64,000 nt of DNA from Holophagae bacterium (GTDB taxonomy: Bacteria > Acidobacteriota > Holophagae > Acanthopleuribacterales > Acanthopleuribacteraceae), in contig JAJCXM010000023.1 of the NCBI GenBank assembly GCA_029263455.1, positions 57,997-121,996 on the forward strand, written 5' to 3'. Below the pieces are notes generated by a model, which saw only the letters and a list, made by a program, of their open reading frames with translations, was not told the DNA's origin and ran no database searches. A program made the translations under genes and the position numbers. This document shows positions 17,645 through 26,019 of the stretch, piece by piece (position 1 is the stretch's first letter; every line of letters starts with the position of its first letter).

Positions 17645-17995
17645 ATGGTTCGAATACTTTTACTGACGATGTTACTTTTGGGTTTCCCCGCAGTTGTTGG
17701 TTTTGGCGGGGATGGTGCTGAAGTTTTTCAAACGCAGAAATGTACTAAGTGCCATTCTGTTGAAGTGGCATCGATCCCCTTCAATCCGGGTGAGCCAGAC
17801 GAAGATGACGATGAAGACGAAAAAGAGCCTGTTGACCTCTCGAAAATTGGCGCTGCAGTTGACAGTTCGCATATTGTCGCCTTCTTGAATCGTAAAGAAG
17901 TTAGCCATGATAATGGCAAGAAACACAAAAAGAAATTTAAGGGTACAGACGAGGAACTACAGGTCGTGGCCGATTGGTTGGCATCACTCAAATAG
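17645..17995 (+). CDS. Small monohaem cytochrome c lacking a methionine ligand
   Basis: The 116 residues have a signal peptide (1 to about 20) and one haem site CTKCH at 33-37. An acidic insert (DEDDDEDEKE) is followed by a lysine-rich segment GKKHKKKFKG and a C-terminal helix DEELQVVADWLASL. The fold looks like a small class I cytochrome c. The mature protein contains no methionine at all, so the distal ligand is probably histidine (for example in KKHKKK), implying low potential. ATG 17645 is chosen because GGAGGA ends 4 nt before it; an ATG at 17642 is also possible. It lies between the barrel gene and the inner-membrane heptahaem gene and could shuttle electrons between them. Confidence 0.82.
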   Translation: MVRILLLTMLLLGFPAVVGFGGDGAEVFQTQKCTKCHSVEVASIPFNPGEPDEDDDEDEKEPVDLSKIGAAVDSSHIVAFLNRKEVSHDNGKKHKKKFKGTDEELQVVADWLASLK

Positions 17996-18046
17996 TGTCC
18001 ATTACGTGACCATTTGAACCTGACCAAATAAGATCAGGAGGAGTCG

Positions 18047-19525
18047 GTGCGCAAACGCAGACTGATTGAATCGTTTTATAACCTTACGAGTGTCCTGGGT
18101 TCCTTGCTGGCGTTGACGGCTTTTGGCGTCACGTTGTCGCTGATCTTAATGGATTGGGTTTCGGGCACCGAAAGCCCCTATCTCGGCATTTTGACTTACA
18201 TTGTCATGCCCGTATTCTTGATGATCGGTCTGCTATTGATTCCGATTGGCATCTGGCGTACCAATCGCAGGCAAGCGAAAACTGAGGCCAGGTCTGCGCT
18301 GCCAGTTTTTGACTTGAACAATGCTCGCCATCGCGTCACGGCCGTTGTCTTTACGGTTGGCTCGATGCTCTTTATTGTCTTCACTTCATTTGGCACCTAT
18401 CATGTCTATGAGTTCTCGGAAAGTAACAGTTTCTGTGGAGAGACCTGCCACACAGTCATGTCGCCAGAGTTCACTGTCTATCAGCATAGTTCTCATGCCG
18501 AAGTTGATTGCGTCACATGTCACGTAGGGTCTGGCGCAAGTCACTACGTCAAAGCGAAGTTCAATGGCGTAAACCAATTGTTAGGCATGATTACCGGAAA
18601 CTTTGAACGACCCATCGCTGCGCCTGTGCATAATATGCGAACAGGAGAAGAAATTTGTTTGACCTGCCATGCTCCGGACAAGAATTACGGTTTGACCCAC
18701 TTGAGGAAAGAACGCTATAAAGTCAACAAACGCAATTCGAAATATAGTTATGATCTACTGGTCAATGTGGGCGGCCAAAGCGCTCAAACTGGAGAATCTA
18801 GTGGCGCCCATTGGCACGCCGCAAATCGTGTTGAGTATGCACCAGCCGACGCAAAACACCAGGTGATACCTTGGTTCAAAGCGATCTATCAAGACGGTAC
18901 CAGTCGTACCTACTCCACTTCAGATGCTGGAGATCCGCCAGCTGAGCGTGTCGTGATGGATTGTATGTCTTGCCATAACCGCGAGGCCCATAGCTTCTTA
19001 CCGCCGCACATAGCTATCGACGAAGCCCTGACGAGCGAAGCCATCAATCCAGAAGTTCCGAAGATCAAAGAAGCCAGTCTCAATGCGTTGGGTTCGGCCG
19101 CCAAAGCCAGCGACAAAAAGACGGGGCTCGAGCAAATAGAACATGAATTCAGGGACTTTTATGAAGATGAAGACCCTGATCTGCTGGAATCGTCTAAGAC
19201 CGAAATCGAAGCGGCCATTCAAGCGGTGCGTCTTATTTATGATTTGAACTACTATCCGGGCATGAATACAAGCTGGACGTCGCATCCCGACAACATGGGT
19301 CATTTCTTCTATCCGGGCTGTGCGCGCTGCCACGATGGACAACATACTAGTCAAGAAGACGGAAAAGTCCTGTCCTATGATTGCAATGCTTGTCACTCAA
19401 TCGTTGCGTTCGAGAATCCCAAAGGAGAAGTGACATCAGATCTTGCAGGGTTAGAGTATACGCATCCAGACGCTGATGAAGAGGACTGGATCGATACGGG
19501 CTGTTTTGAATGTCACGGCCCATAG
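18047..19525 (+). CDS. NapC/NirT-like inner-membrane heptahaem cytochrome c
   Basis: The 492 residues have three predicted membrane helices (about 12-36, 46-70 and 97-121), then a periplasmic multihaem domain. Six CXXCH sites lie at 155-159, 204-208, 306-310, 425-429, 446-450 and 486-490. The first site, just after the third helix, is C130-GET-C134-H135, a CX3CH motif. Proteins of the NapC/CymA type take electrons from the quinol pool and feed periplasmic cytochromes, so this is the likely entry point of the pathway. A charged region (about 330-390) without cysteines separates haems 4 and 5. GTG start with AGGAGGAG just upstream. It ends the cluster and converges on the phosphatase gene. Confidence 0.87.
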   Translation: MRKRRLIESFYNLTSVLGSLLALTAFGVTLSLILMDWVSGTESPYLGILTYIVMPVFLMIGLLLIPIGIWRTNRRQAKTEARSALPVFDLNNARHRVTAVVFTVGSMLFIVFTSFGTYHVYEFSESNSFCGETCHTVMSPEFTVYQHSSHAEVDCVTCHVGSGASHYVKAKFNGVNQLLGMITGNFERPIAAPVHNMRTGEEICLTCHAPDKNYGLTHLRKERYKVNKRNSKYSYDLLVNVGGQSAQTGESSGAHWHAANRVEYAPADAKHQVIPWFKAIYQDGTSRTYSTSDAGDPPAERVVMDCMSCHNREAHSFLPPHIAIDEALTSEAINPEVPKIKEASLNALGSAAKASDKKTGLEQIEHEFRDFYEDEDPDLLESSKTEIEAAIQAVRLIYDLNYYPGMNTSWTSHPDNMGHFFYPGCARCHDGQHTSQEDGKVLSYDCNACHSIVAFENPKGEVTSDLAGLEYTHPDADEEDWIDTGCFECHGP

Positions 19526-19614
19526 ATTATCGCTAGTTCACCGCAGACCCAAAACTGTCGTTTTAGCCGCAGACCACTATCATGGGAATACGTCAAATCC
19601 AAATTGACTAAAGG

Positions 19615-20562
19615 TCAGTTTTGAATCTGGAACATTTTCCCGAATGGGTTGTCTTCATCTGTAAAAGGGAATGGCTGAAATTTTGGGTCCTCGCCAGGTT
19701 CTCTTTCAGGATAATCGCCTTTGAATTGGAGCCCAACAACGGTGACATTGTCGTGACCACCTGAATTCTTGGCTGCATCGATAAGTACATTAACTTTGTG
19801 CGCTAAGTTGTAACCGTTCTCTGCCAGATACTTAACTTTGTCTTCAAGGTCTTTGGCTTCAAGTTCGGAGTACAACCCATCTGTGCAAAGAATAAATAGG
19901 TCATCTTGACAGACGGGTAAAAAGCTAACATCCACTTTCAATTTGTCGGCACTACCCATGGCTTGCAAAATGACGTTTCTCTGTGGATGTCGTGCCGCTT
20001 GTTCTTCAGTAATCGTGCCCATCTCAACTAAATGGCCAACAAAACTCTGATCCCTTGTGATCTTGCAAAATCGATCACCTCGTAGCACATAAGCCCTAGA
20101 ATCCCCGATTTGAAAACAAAAAGCCTTGTCGCCTCTCAAGTAGAGTGCGGTCATCGTAGCACCCATGCCTTTTTGGGCTTTATTGGCTTGGGCGGCTTCA
20201 AATATCGATTTATTTGCTTGCTGTACGGCCTGTTCGACGATTTCAACCATAGTTTCCACTTTGCAGTCGCCTAACATTTTGGCCTTATTAATCAACACAT
20301 CAGCGATAGTACTCAAGGCAGTGCTACTGGCAACTTCTCCAGCTGCTGCCCCGCCCATGCCGTCAGATACGCCAACAAAGAGATCGCCATGTTCGCTTAG
20401 GTGCGTAAGGCTAGCGGTATTTAGGTCGGACAGATCCAAATGTAAGGGCTGTATAACAAAACAGTCTTCATTAGACGAGCGAACGCACCCTACGTCGGTC
20501 ATTCCAACGATGTCGACTGAACGTGCTTTGGGCTTTGAATCTGGCTTATTCACTATCGGCAT
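19615..20562 (-). CDS. PP2C-family Ser/Thr protein phosphatase
   Basis: This 315-residue cytoplasmic metal-dependent phosphatase resembles Stp1/PrpC. The metal-binding and catalytic motifs are intact: TDVGCVRSSNEDCF, VGVSDGMGGAAAGEVAS, LCTDGLYSEL and GGHDNVTVV. It would reverse phosphorylation by Hanks-type kinases such as the one at 37883-40438. ATG 20562 is preferred; a TTG nine codons upstream (20589) is also open. The C-terminal 40 residues are acidic and proline-rich and not part of the fold. Confidence 0.93.
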   Translation of the reverse strand: MPIVNKPDSKPKARSVDIVGMTDVGCVRSSNEDCFVIQPLHLDLSDLNTASLTHLSEHGDLFVGVSDGMGGAAAGEVASSTALSTIADVLINKAKMLGDCKVETMVEIVEQAVQQANKSIFEAAQANKAQKGMGATMTALYLRGDKAFCFQIGDSRAYVLRGDRFCKITRDQSFVGHLVEMGTITEEQAARHPQRNVILQAMGSADKLKVDVSFLPVCQDDLFILCTDGLYSELEAKDLEDKVKYLAENGYNLAHKVNVLIDAAKNSGGHDNVTVVGLQFKGDYPEREPGEDPKFQPFPFTDEDNPFGKMFQIQN

Positions 20563-20613
20563 TATAATGGCCCGCTCGATGTAAAACAAGCATTGCGCGT
20601 GCTTTCGAATACT

Positions 20614-21150
20614 TCAGAAGAAAGCTAACCAGTCTTGTTGATCGGCATCCCACAGATAAGCTCGGATCCGGCCAGAACTGGGAGATATGACAGCGCAGTA
20701 CGCGCGCCGTTGACTATCAGTCATAGTAATACTCGCTGCGCTTGACCCTAAATGCGTGAAATGAATCCGTGGGGCATGGGTACTGCTAAGTGCCTGATCG
20801 ATGGACTTTGCTTGAGTGGGGTGAGGCATGGTCGTAGGTAGGAGGGTCAGATCAATGTGGGAATCGCGCGGTTTTGAATGCTGCGCAATGAGTTCGCGGC
20901 TGCCGTCTTCTCGTTCAATCCAGCAGTTGTAGTAGCTCTCTTCATCCTCTGAGAACTCAAACCATACGGGGCGGTGACTGACTTGGGCATAACGTCGTGC
21001 CATAACCAAGTTACCGGTCATTTCTGCCGCAAATGCGTGGAACTTGCTATCTCCGATAGGGCCGCTGAATAGCGGCACGGCGATTACAAGCATCAATGCT
21101 GTGATCGCCAGCCCTAACATTAACTCAATTAGACTATAGGCATGATTCAC
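20614..21150 (-). CDS. GspH/FimT-type pseudopilin
   Basis: This 178-residue protein has a type IV prepilin N-terminus: a very short leader, then YSLIELMLGLAITALMLVIA. The glycine expected before the methylated residue in most prepilins is replaced (the residues before SLIE are HAY). Glu at position +5 of the hydrophobic helix is present. The C-terminal beta domain resembles FimT/GspH minor pseudopilins, which prime type IV pilus or type II secretion fibres. No other pilus genes are nearby. Read in the same direction as the phosphatase, 51 nt upstream of it. Confidence 0.78.
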   Translation of the reverse strand: MNHAYSLIELMLGLAITALMLVIAVPLFSGPIGDSKFHAFAAEMTGNLVMARRYAQVSHRPVWFEFSEDEESYYNCWIEREDGSRELIAQHSKPRDSHIDLTLLPTTMPHPTQAKSIDQALSSTHAPRIHFTHLGSSAASITMTDSQRRAYCAVISPSSGRIRAYLWDADQQDWLAFF

Positions 21151-21258
21151 CGTGACCTCCCCCGACAGGGGGCTCTCGCCCCCAATGTCGGTCCTTTCAA
21201 GAAATACCCAATTTCTTCCCGGTGCTCGGTGTGAGCATGGGAATGCGAATGCAGTTAT

Positions 21259-21579
21259 TTAGATCGTGATGAGAGGGGCTAAGGCGTCAAATGTTTTGGC
21301 ACCAATTCCCCGGACATTCATCAGTTCTTCTGCGCTCTTAAAACCCTTGTTGGTTTCTCGAAATTCGATGATCCGTTGAGCGGTTGCAGGTCCAACACGG
21401 GGCAAGGTCTGAAGCTCTTCTGACGTAGCTGTGTTGATGTTGACTTGTTGGGCCTGTACCTGCTCGGTTTTGCTTAGTTTCTTCGAATCCGCACCGTCGG
21501 TGCTAGCTAATCCGAGGACTCCGGAACTTAGACAAATTGCGAGTAGCGCGATTTTGAACCATTGATTAAGTTGAGACAT
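21259..21579 (-). CDS. ComEA-like helix-hairpin-helix protein
   Basis: This 106-residue secreted or membrane-anchored protein has an N-terminal hydrophobic signal (IALLAICLSSGVLGL). After a short Gln/Lys linker it ends with a double helix-hairpin-helix DNA-binding domain (VNINTATSEELQTLPRVGPA, then FKSAEELMNVRGIGAKTFDA). ComEA proteins bind incoming DNA in the periplasm during natural transformation; stand-alone HhH proteins of this size can have other roles. ATG 21579 follows AAGGAGA by about 7 nt and is preferred over upstream in-frame codons. Confidence 0.85.
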   Translation of the reverse strand: MSQLNQWFKIALLAICLSSGVLGLASTDGADSKKLSKTEQVQAQQVNINTATSEELQTLPRVGPATAQRIIEFRETNKGFKSAEELMNVRGIGAKTFDALAPLITI

Positions 21580-21706
21580 TTTGTGTCTCCTTTCCATGTT
21601 TTTTTGGGAATCAACCAAGCCTCTCCTTTCCGTTTTTGGATTGGTGAAGTGCTTGATCTTCCTCTATGGAAAGGCAACACGAATGCCACTTTTGATTGAT
21701 TGCTTA

Positions 21707-21753
21707 AACCGCAACTAGCTGAAAATGAGCTGGTTGTAAAGGCGGCCGCGGTT
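21707..21753 (-). promoter_or_regulatory. Strong inverted repeat between the ComEA-like gene and a small ORF
   Basis: CAACTAGCT (21712-21720) and AGCTGGTTG (21728-21736) form a 9-bp stem (one G-U pair) with a 7-nt loop. AACCGC and GCGGTT (21707-21712 and 21748-21753) can extend the structure. There is no clear T-run on either strand. It could be a weak terminator for the small gene at 21787, a processing site or a small RNA structure. Confidence 0.4.
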
Positions 21754-21786
21754 AAAGAAAGAGTCGGTGTCGTCTGAGCTTGTCAG

Positions 21787-22026
21787 CTATAGGCTGCCAC
21801 ACTCCTCAAGATGTCCTTGATCTAGGCCAAAAACGGCGCCTAAATCCTGTTTCAACTGGTCAAATTCATCGGAACAAATAGACAGGCTGAATTTGGATCC
21901 GTCAGCAGACCAGCGCGTACCGCTGCGTTCTTGAAAGTAACGGGTCATTCGATTGTAAGTGAAATCACTCTTGGGATGGAGTTCGTATGATTTGGCATCA
22001 GTTCGCTCCATGAAATTTTTGAACAT
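21787..22026 (-). CDS. Small hypothetical protein
   Basis: This 79-residue protein is not recognised. ATG 22026 is preceded by GAGGAG at good spacing; a longer frame exists but has no ribosome site. The sequence is soluble, with a central aromatic region (FTYNRMTRYFQE, then GTRWSADGSKF) and an acidic C-terminus containing two cysteines (one in SICSDEF and one in EECGSL). It lies 105 nt downstream of queC on the same strand, but nothing links it to queuosine synthesis. Confidence 0.6.
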   Translation of the reverse strand: MFKNFMERTDAKSYELHPKSDFTYNRMTRYFQERSGTRWSADGSKFSLSICSDEFDQLKQDLGAVFGLDQGHLEECGSL

Positions 22027-22130
22027 AAATAGCTCCTCTATTGTCTTTGGTATAGATATACAGCGAAATGGGATCATGAGTCGCGAACTGACGGTGAACT
22101 CATGATCTTCTGACCGATCCCTAATAAGTA

Positions 22131-22823
22131 TTAAGGATAAGCGTTTCGGTGGCTATCAGATTGGTATGGGATGGGGTCGGTAATCTGGGCTCGATAAAAC
22201 CCACGCAAGCGTAAGGCGCAGCTATCGCACTCGCCGCATGCTTGTGTCGTTGATTGATAACATGACCACGTCAGGTGCAAGGGCGCTTGATGTTCAAGTC
22301 CCAATGTCACGATTTGTGATTTTGATAGGTGAATTAATGGCGTTTCAATAGTTATCTGTGTTTCGGGACGTGTGCCATTTGCGATTAATGATTCAAATGC
22401 CTTGAAGAAGGAGGCTCGGCAGTCAGGGTAGCCTGAAGAATCTTCTTCAACGGCACCAATGAAAATGGCCTTGGCTTGTAAGACTTCAGCCCATGATGTA
22501 GCGATGGCAAGCAGGTGTGCGTTGCGAAATGGGACATAAGATGTAGGGATCTCTTGAGATGAAAGGTCAGCCGGTGTCACCGACATCGAGAGGTCGGTTA
22601 GGCTCGATCCGCCAATAGCGCTCAAGTGGTCGAGGCTTGTTATTAGGCGGTAGTCGGCCTGCAATTCGTCGGCGACGGCGTGAAATGCTATTAGTTCGCG
22701 CTCCTGAGTACGTTGTCCATATTGAACATGTAATAGAGCCAATTGATGCGTCTGCTTGGCAAGCGTTGCCGTTACACAACTATCTAGACCACCGCTGACT
22801 AAGACGACAGCGATAGGTTTCAT
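22131..22823 (-). CDS. queC: 7-cyano-7-deazaguanine synthase
   Basis: The 230-residue enzyme converts 7-carboxy-7-deazaguanine to preQ0 with ATP and ammonia in the queuosine pathway. The PP-loop ATP pyrophosphatase motif SGGLDS (residues 10-15) and the zinc-binding cysteines of the C-terminal segment (SCYQSTTQACGECDSCALR) are present, and the length is normal. It overlaps the queE stop by 4 nt (ATGA), indicating translational coupling. No queD or queF is in the window. Confidence 0.95.
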   Translation of the reverse strand: MKPIAVVLVSGGLDSCVTATLAKQTHQLALLHVQYGQRTQERELIAFHAVADELQADYRLITSLDHLSAIGGSSLTDLSMSVTPADLSSQEIPTSYVPFRNAHLLAIATSWAEVLQAKAIFIGAVEEDSSGYPDCRASFFKAFESLIANGTRPETQITIETPLIHLSKSQIVTLGLEHQAPLHLTWSCYQSTTQACGECDSCALRLRGFYRAQITDPIPYQSDSHRNAYP

Positions 22824-23494
22824 TTGCCCCTCGCGTCATGCCAAATTACTTTGTGTAGCTGTATCTGGAATCTGAGCTTGAGACCGCTGTGCACGACCAA
22901 CTCGGCCAGCTTTGCTTTGTCGGCCCAGCCCCATTCGGGTGAGATCAACACGTTAAATCGGTTGTCGAGGTCGTGTTCTTGAATCTTGATCTTTGCCCAG
23001 AGCCAATCTTCCAAGCAACAAATCACGAATTTGATTTCGTCAGAGGCTTTGAGCAGGGTCAGGTTTTCCCACAGGTTTTTACTCTCTTCACCGCTTGCTG
23101 GTGTCTTCAGATCCATCACAATGTGTGTGTCTGGATGAAGGCCAGCAATTGAAACGGCTCCGCTAGTTTCAACCAATGGCTGATAACCGCCGGCCACTAA
23201 CTGGTCGATAAAAGTCCACACAGCCGATTGGTGCAGCGGTTCGCCGCCCGTAATTTGCACAAGCCTTGTTGGCTGATCTGACAGCCAGTCGAAGAGTTTC
23301 TTGAATGACCACCATTCGCCCCCGTGGAAGGCGTATTCGGTATCACAATAAACACAGCGCAAGGCACAGCCAGTTAAACGCACAAAACTGCAGGGCAGTC
23401 CCACGTGCGTGCCTTCTCCTTGTAAGGATGTAAAACACTCGGTGATTTTCAGCCTCAACTCGGTCGTGAGGCTGGATTGCTTGTTTTGCGTCAT
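22820..23494 (-). CDS. queE: 7-carboxy-7-deazaguanine synthase (radical SAM)
   Basis: The 224-residue radical SAM enzyme rearranges 6-carboxytetrahydropterin to 7-carboxy-7-deazaguanine. The N-terminal region shows ITECFTSLQGEGTHVGLPC, then the cluster motif TGCALRCVYCDTEYAF, whose spacing reads CX3CXXC as in canonical radical SAM enzymes. ITGGEPLHQ is the SAM-binding GGE motif. It lies 2 nt after the lolA-like gene and overlaps queC. Confidence 0.94.
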   Translation of the reverse strand: MTQNKQSSLTTELRLKITECFTSLQGEGTHVGLPCSFVRLTGCALRCVYCDTEYAFHGGEWWSFKKLFDWLSDQPTRLVQITGGEPLHQSAVWTFIDQLVAGGYQPLVETSGAVSIAGLHPDTHIVMDLKTPASGEESKNLWENLTLLKASDEIKFVICCLEDWLWAKIKIQEHDLDNRFNVLISPEWGWADKAKLAELVVHSGLKLRFQIQLHKVIWHDARGK

Positions 23495-23496
23495 AT

Positions 23497-24189
23497 TCAG
23501 AAACCGGAATTCGGTCCAAAAATGAATTCCATACGGTCGCCTACGGCATAGCCTTCAGGGATAGAGGCGTCAAAGACGCTCGCATCTATTGGCGGGTTTA
23601 TGACGATATCGGTAAGGTGTAACTCAAAGGTGTCACCGTCTTTAGAGGTCACTTTTATTCGGTAAATAAGATAGCCCTCATTGACCCAAATCCGAATTTC
23701 ATCAAATTTCTTTTTCAGCTTGCGACGCTCTGGGTAAAGAATTAATTGTTGATCGCCTGTGGTGCCCGTTTGGTCTACGCGCCCAATCGAGAAAACTTTG
23801 AGAAGATTGTGGAGCTGTTCCGTGATCAGCATTTTTGTCAAATCGGATTTGCGTTTTGGCAATTCAATGCGTTCGGCACGTTTTTCTTTGTGCGAAATAG
23901 AGACCATTTCAGTCTGATTAACCAGCAAAACCAAATCGCCCTGTGGCTCAAATTCAAATTTCATGGCGTTGGGTTTCTCTAAAAAGAAGGAGCCACTCAT
24001 TTCGATTGGATCGGTTAATAACGATATCTCTTTGCGTTGGGTGAACTTGGCGGTGAGCGAGGTGATTTGCGAGTTGACTTCGTCAATTTTTGCGACAAGC
24101 TCTTCCAAGCCAGGATCGATGTTTCGATCAAGCGATGTACTGAGTAGTAAACTCAAGAAGACACAATTAATTAGCATGTACTTTTCCAT
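23497..24189 (-). CDS. lolA: LolA-like outer-membrane lipoprotein carrier
   Basis: The 230-residue periplasmic protein has an N-terminal hydrophobic signal (LINCVFLSLLLSTSL). The LolA fold is suggested by the phrase ITSLTAKFTQRKEISLLTDP, the strand SGSFFLEKPNAMKFEFEPQG and FELHLTDIVINPPIDASVF near the end. LolA ferries lipoproteins from LolCDE to the outer membrane, consistent with lgt and lspA nearby. It probably leads a lolA-queE-queC operon. The 295-nt gap upstream holds no recognised gene. Confidence 0.82.
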   Translation of the reverse strand: MEKYMLINCVFLSLLLSTSLDRNIDPGLEELVAKIDEVNSQITSLTAKFTQRKEISLLTDPIEMSGSFFLEKPNAMKFEFEPQGDLVLLVNQTEMVSISHKEKRAERIELPKRKSDLTKMLITEQLHNLLKVFSIGRVDQTGTTGDQQLILYPERRKLKKKFDEIRIWVNEGYLIYRIKVTSKDGDTFELHLTDIVINPPIDASVFDASIPEGYAVGDRMEFIFGPNSGF

Positions 24190-24484
24190 TCAGGTAGTCT
24201 TGACGGCGCGTCGCTTGTTAAAGGGCACGTTTGATGCCAATTCTTGATGTAAGTGACGTGAATCCGGCGGTGGGCGTCGATCAAGCTCGCGTTCACAACG
24301 CATCTAAATGCGCAGGCAGATCACGCATCATATCCGAACCGACCATCAAATACTAGTGGTATCGCGCTGAAGCGGCGGGTTGCGTCCCCTTTAGTAGACG
24401 GTTTGGGCAAAGACTTTGCTTGCCTGTTGAGTCCCGTTAGCAGCTTTTGTTCAATTCAGAATCGGTCGTGTTAGACTTGCGGCC

Positions 24485-24988
24485 ATGAAATATGCATGGG
24501 CGCTTATCCTGGTCAGTGGCTGTGGATATAAGACGGTTAAATGGCATGAGGCAGATGCTCGGAGTCTGTTCATTGCGCCTGTTTCGGCGTCGTCAGGGAC
24601 AGCCCCATTGAGCGCCCGTCTGCGGGACGCCTTGCGCGAAAGGTGCCTGACAAAAACGACGCTTGTCCCGGTCAATCGATTGCCTTCGGATTACGCGCTT
24701 GAAGTCCACATTGACTCCTACGAGGAAAGTGTCGTGGCTACCGACGTGGATGGACGTACGCGCCGAATCCAATTCTCTATTCGCGCGAGCTTCAAACTCA
24801 TTGACGCTGAGGGCGCCACGCTTTGGCACTTGCCTGCCTATCAATATGCCGACCAGTTTCAGTTATCAACAACGCGTGTCGGTTATCGTGACGAGTCACA
24901 CTTGGTCCAAGATGAAGCTCTCAAGAGCGTTGCTGACTTGGTGATGACGAATATCGTGATTGCATTGATGGAGACGCCCCAACTATGA
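24485..24988 (+). CDS. lptE: LptE-like LPS-assembly lipoprotein
   Basis: This 167-residue lipoprotein has a signal ending in a lipobox (LVSGC, Cys13) followed by GYKTV, typical of LptE, where the first residues after Cys are G-Y. LptE plugs the LptD barrel that inserts lipopolysaccharide into the outer leaflet. The assignment rests on the lipobox, size, LptE-like strand pattern and position directly before holA, a conserved arrangement. It overlaps holA by 4 nt (ATGA). Confidence 0.82.
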   Translation: MKYAWALILVSGCGYKTVKWHEADARSLFIAPVSASSGTAPLSARLRDALRERCLTKTTLVPVNRLPSDYALEVHIDSYEESVVATDVDGRTRRIQFSIRASFKLIDAEGATLWHLPAYQYADQFQLSTTRVGYRDESHLVQDEALKSVADLVMTNIVIALMETPQL

Positions 24989-26019
24989 ATGTTCCAGCGC
25001 TTCTAGCGGCGATCGCGAAGGGAAACATTGAGTCGATCTATGTCTTGTCAGGCGATGAATCCTATGCACGTAGACGTATTCTGAGTGCCATTACGGCCGC
25101 TGTTGTTGAACCGTCCATGGCTGATTTTAATTTTGAACGCCTTTCTGGTCTTAGCCTCACGGGAAACCAAGTTGTTGACGCTGCGGGTACTATGCCTATG
25201 ATGGCTGAGCGGCGACTGGTTCTGGTGGAGGAGACTGAAAAGTGGAAAACAGCCGACTGGTTGGCCCTTAAGAACTACGCCAAAGAACCAAGTACCACAA
25301 CATGTCTAGTCGTGGATACAGCCAAGGGCCGCTTGAAGCCTTGGATGAATTCTTCCAAGATAGTTAAGGTTGTGAAGCTTACGCGCCCGCGTCCATGGGA
25401 GCTACCCGAGTTCATCGATGGATTGGCAAAAGAACAGGGATTAAAGCTCAGCAGAGATGCAGGCCGCTTGTTGGCGGAATTTGCTGGTGACGAACTGGAA
25501 AAGATCGTGCGCGACTTGGAAGTATTGGGCCTGTATAAGGGAGATGGTTCTCGAATCGAAGAAGAAGATGTTGCTGCGGTGCTTGGGCGTACACGCACGG
25601 TCACTCAGTGGGAACTCAACCAATTTGTGGGTTCAAGGGACTTAGGCCGCGCACTGACCAAGATGGACGATATTCTGTCTTCAGGGCATGACCCAATTGC
25701 GGTTCTATCCGTTTTGATTAATCACATGCGTCAGCTCTGGATGGTCAAGACCTTTGTTACCCGCGGGGTCAGGAGCAAACAGGAACTTGCTCAGGCCATC
25801 GGGTTACCGGCCAAAATTGCAGGTGACCTTATGGATCAGCAGCGTTTGTTCTCTAATGTTGAGTTACGAAACGCCTTAGCTGTCCTCCATGAAACGGATC
25901 TTGCGCTTAAGTCGGCACGTTTGCGGCGCGACCTCATCCTGGCTAGAGCAATCACGCAAATTGTGGAACCGTCAATCTATACGCCACCCAGCAGGACGCG
26001 ACCTCAACGAGTTAGATAA
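24985..26019 (+). CDS. holA: DNA polymerase III delta subunit
   Basis: The 344-residue clamp-loader subunit opens the beta sliding clamp. Family pattern: an N-terminal SIYVLSGDESYARRRIL nucleotide-fold start, RRLVLVEETEKWKTADW, then the helical region DELEKIVRDLEVLGLY, followed by the C-terminal collar domain (VLSVLINHMRQLWMVK; LRRDLILARAI). The length is normal. The last 16 nt overlap the convergent gene at 26004. Confidence 0.93.
   Translation: MNVPALLAAIAKGNIESIYVLSGDESYARRRILSAITAAVVEPSMADFNFERLSGLSLTGNQVVDAAGTMPMMAERRLVLVEETEKWKTADWLALKNYAKEPSTTTCLVVDTAKGRLKPWMNSSKIVKVVKLTRPRPWELPEFIDGLAKEQGLKLSRDAGRLLAEFAGDELEKIVRDLEVLGLYKGDGSRIEEEDVAAVLGRTRTVTQWELNQFVGSRDLGRALTKMDDILSSGHDPIAVLSVLINHMRQLWMVKTFVTRGVRSKQELAQAIGLPAKIAGDLMDQQRLFSNVELRNALAVLHETDLALKSARLRRDLILARAITQIVEPSIYTPPSRTRPQRVR

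Noticed and set aside
24190..24484. Possible tRNA or small RNA in the lolA-lptE gap
   Set aside because: No T-loop or acceptor pairing is visible; only short, scattered inverted repeats.
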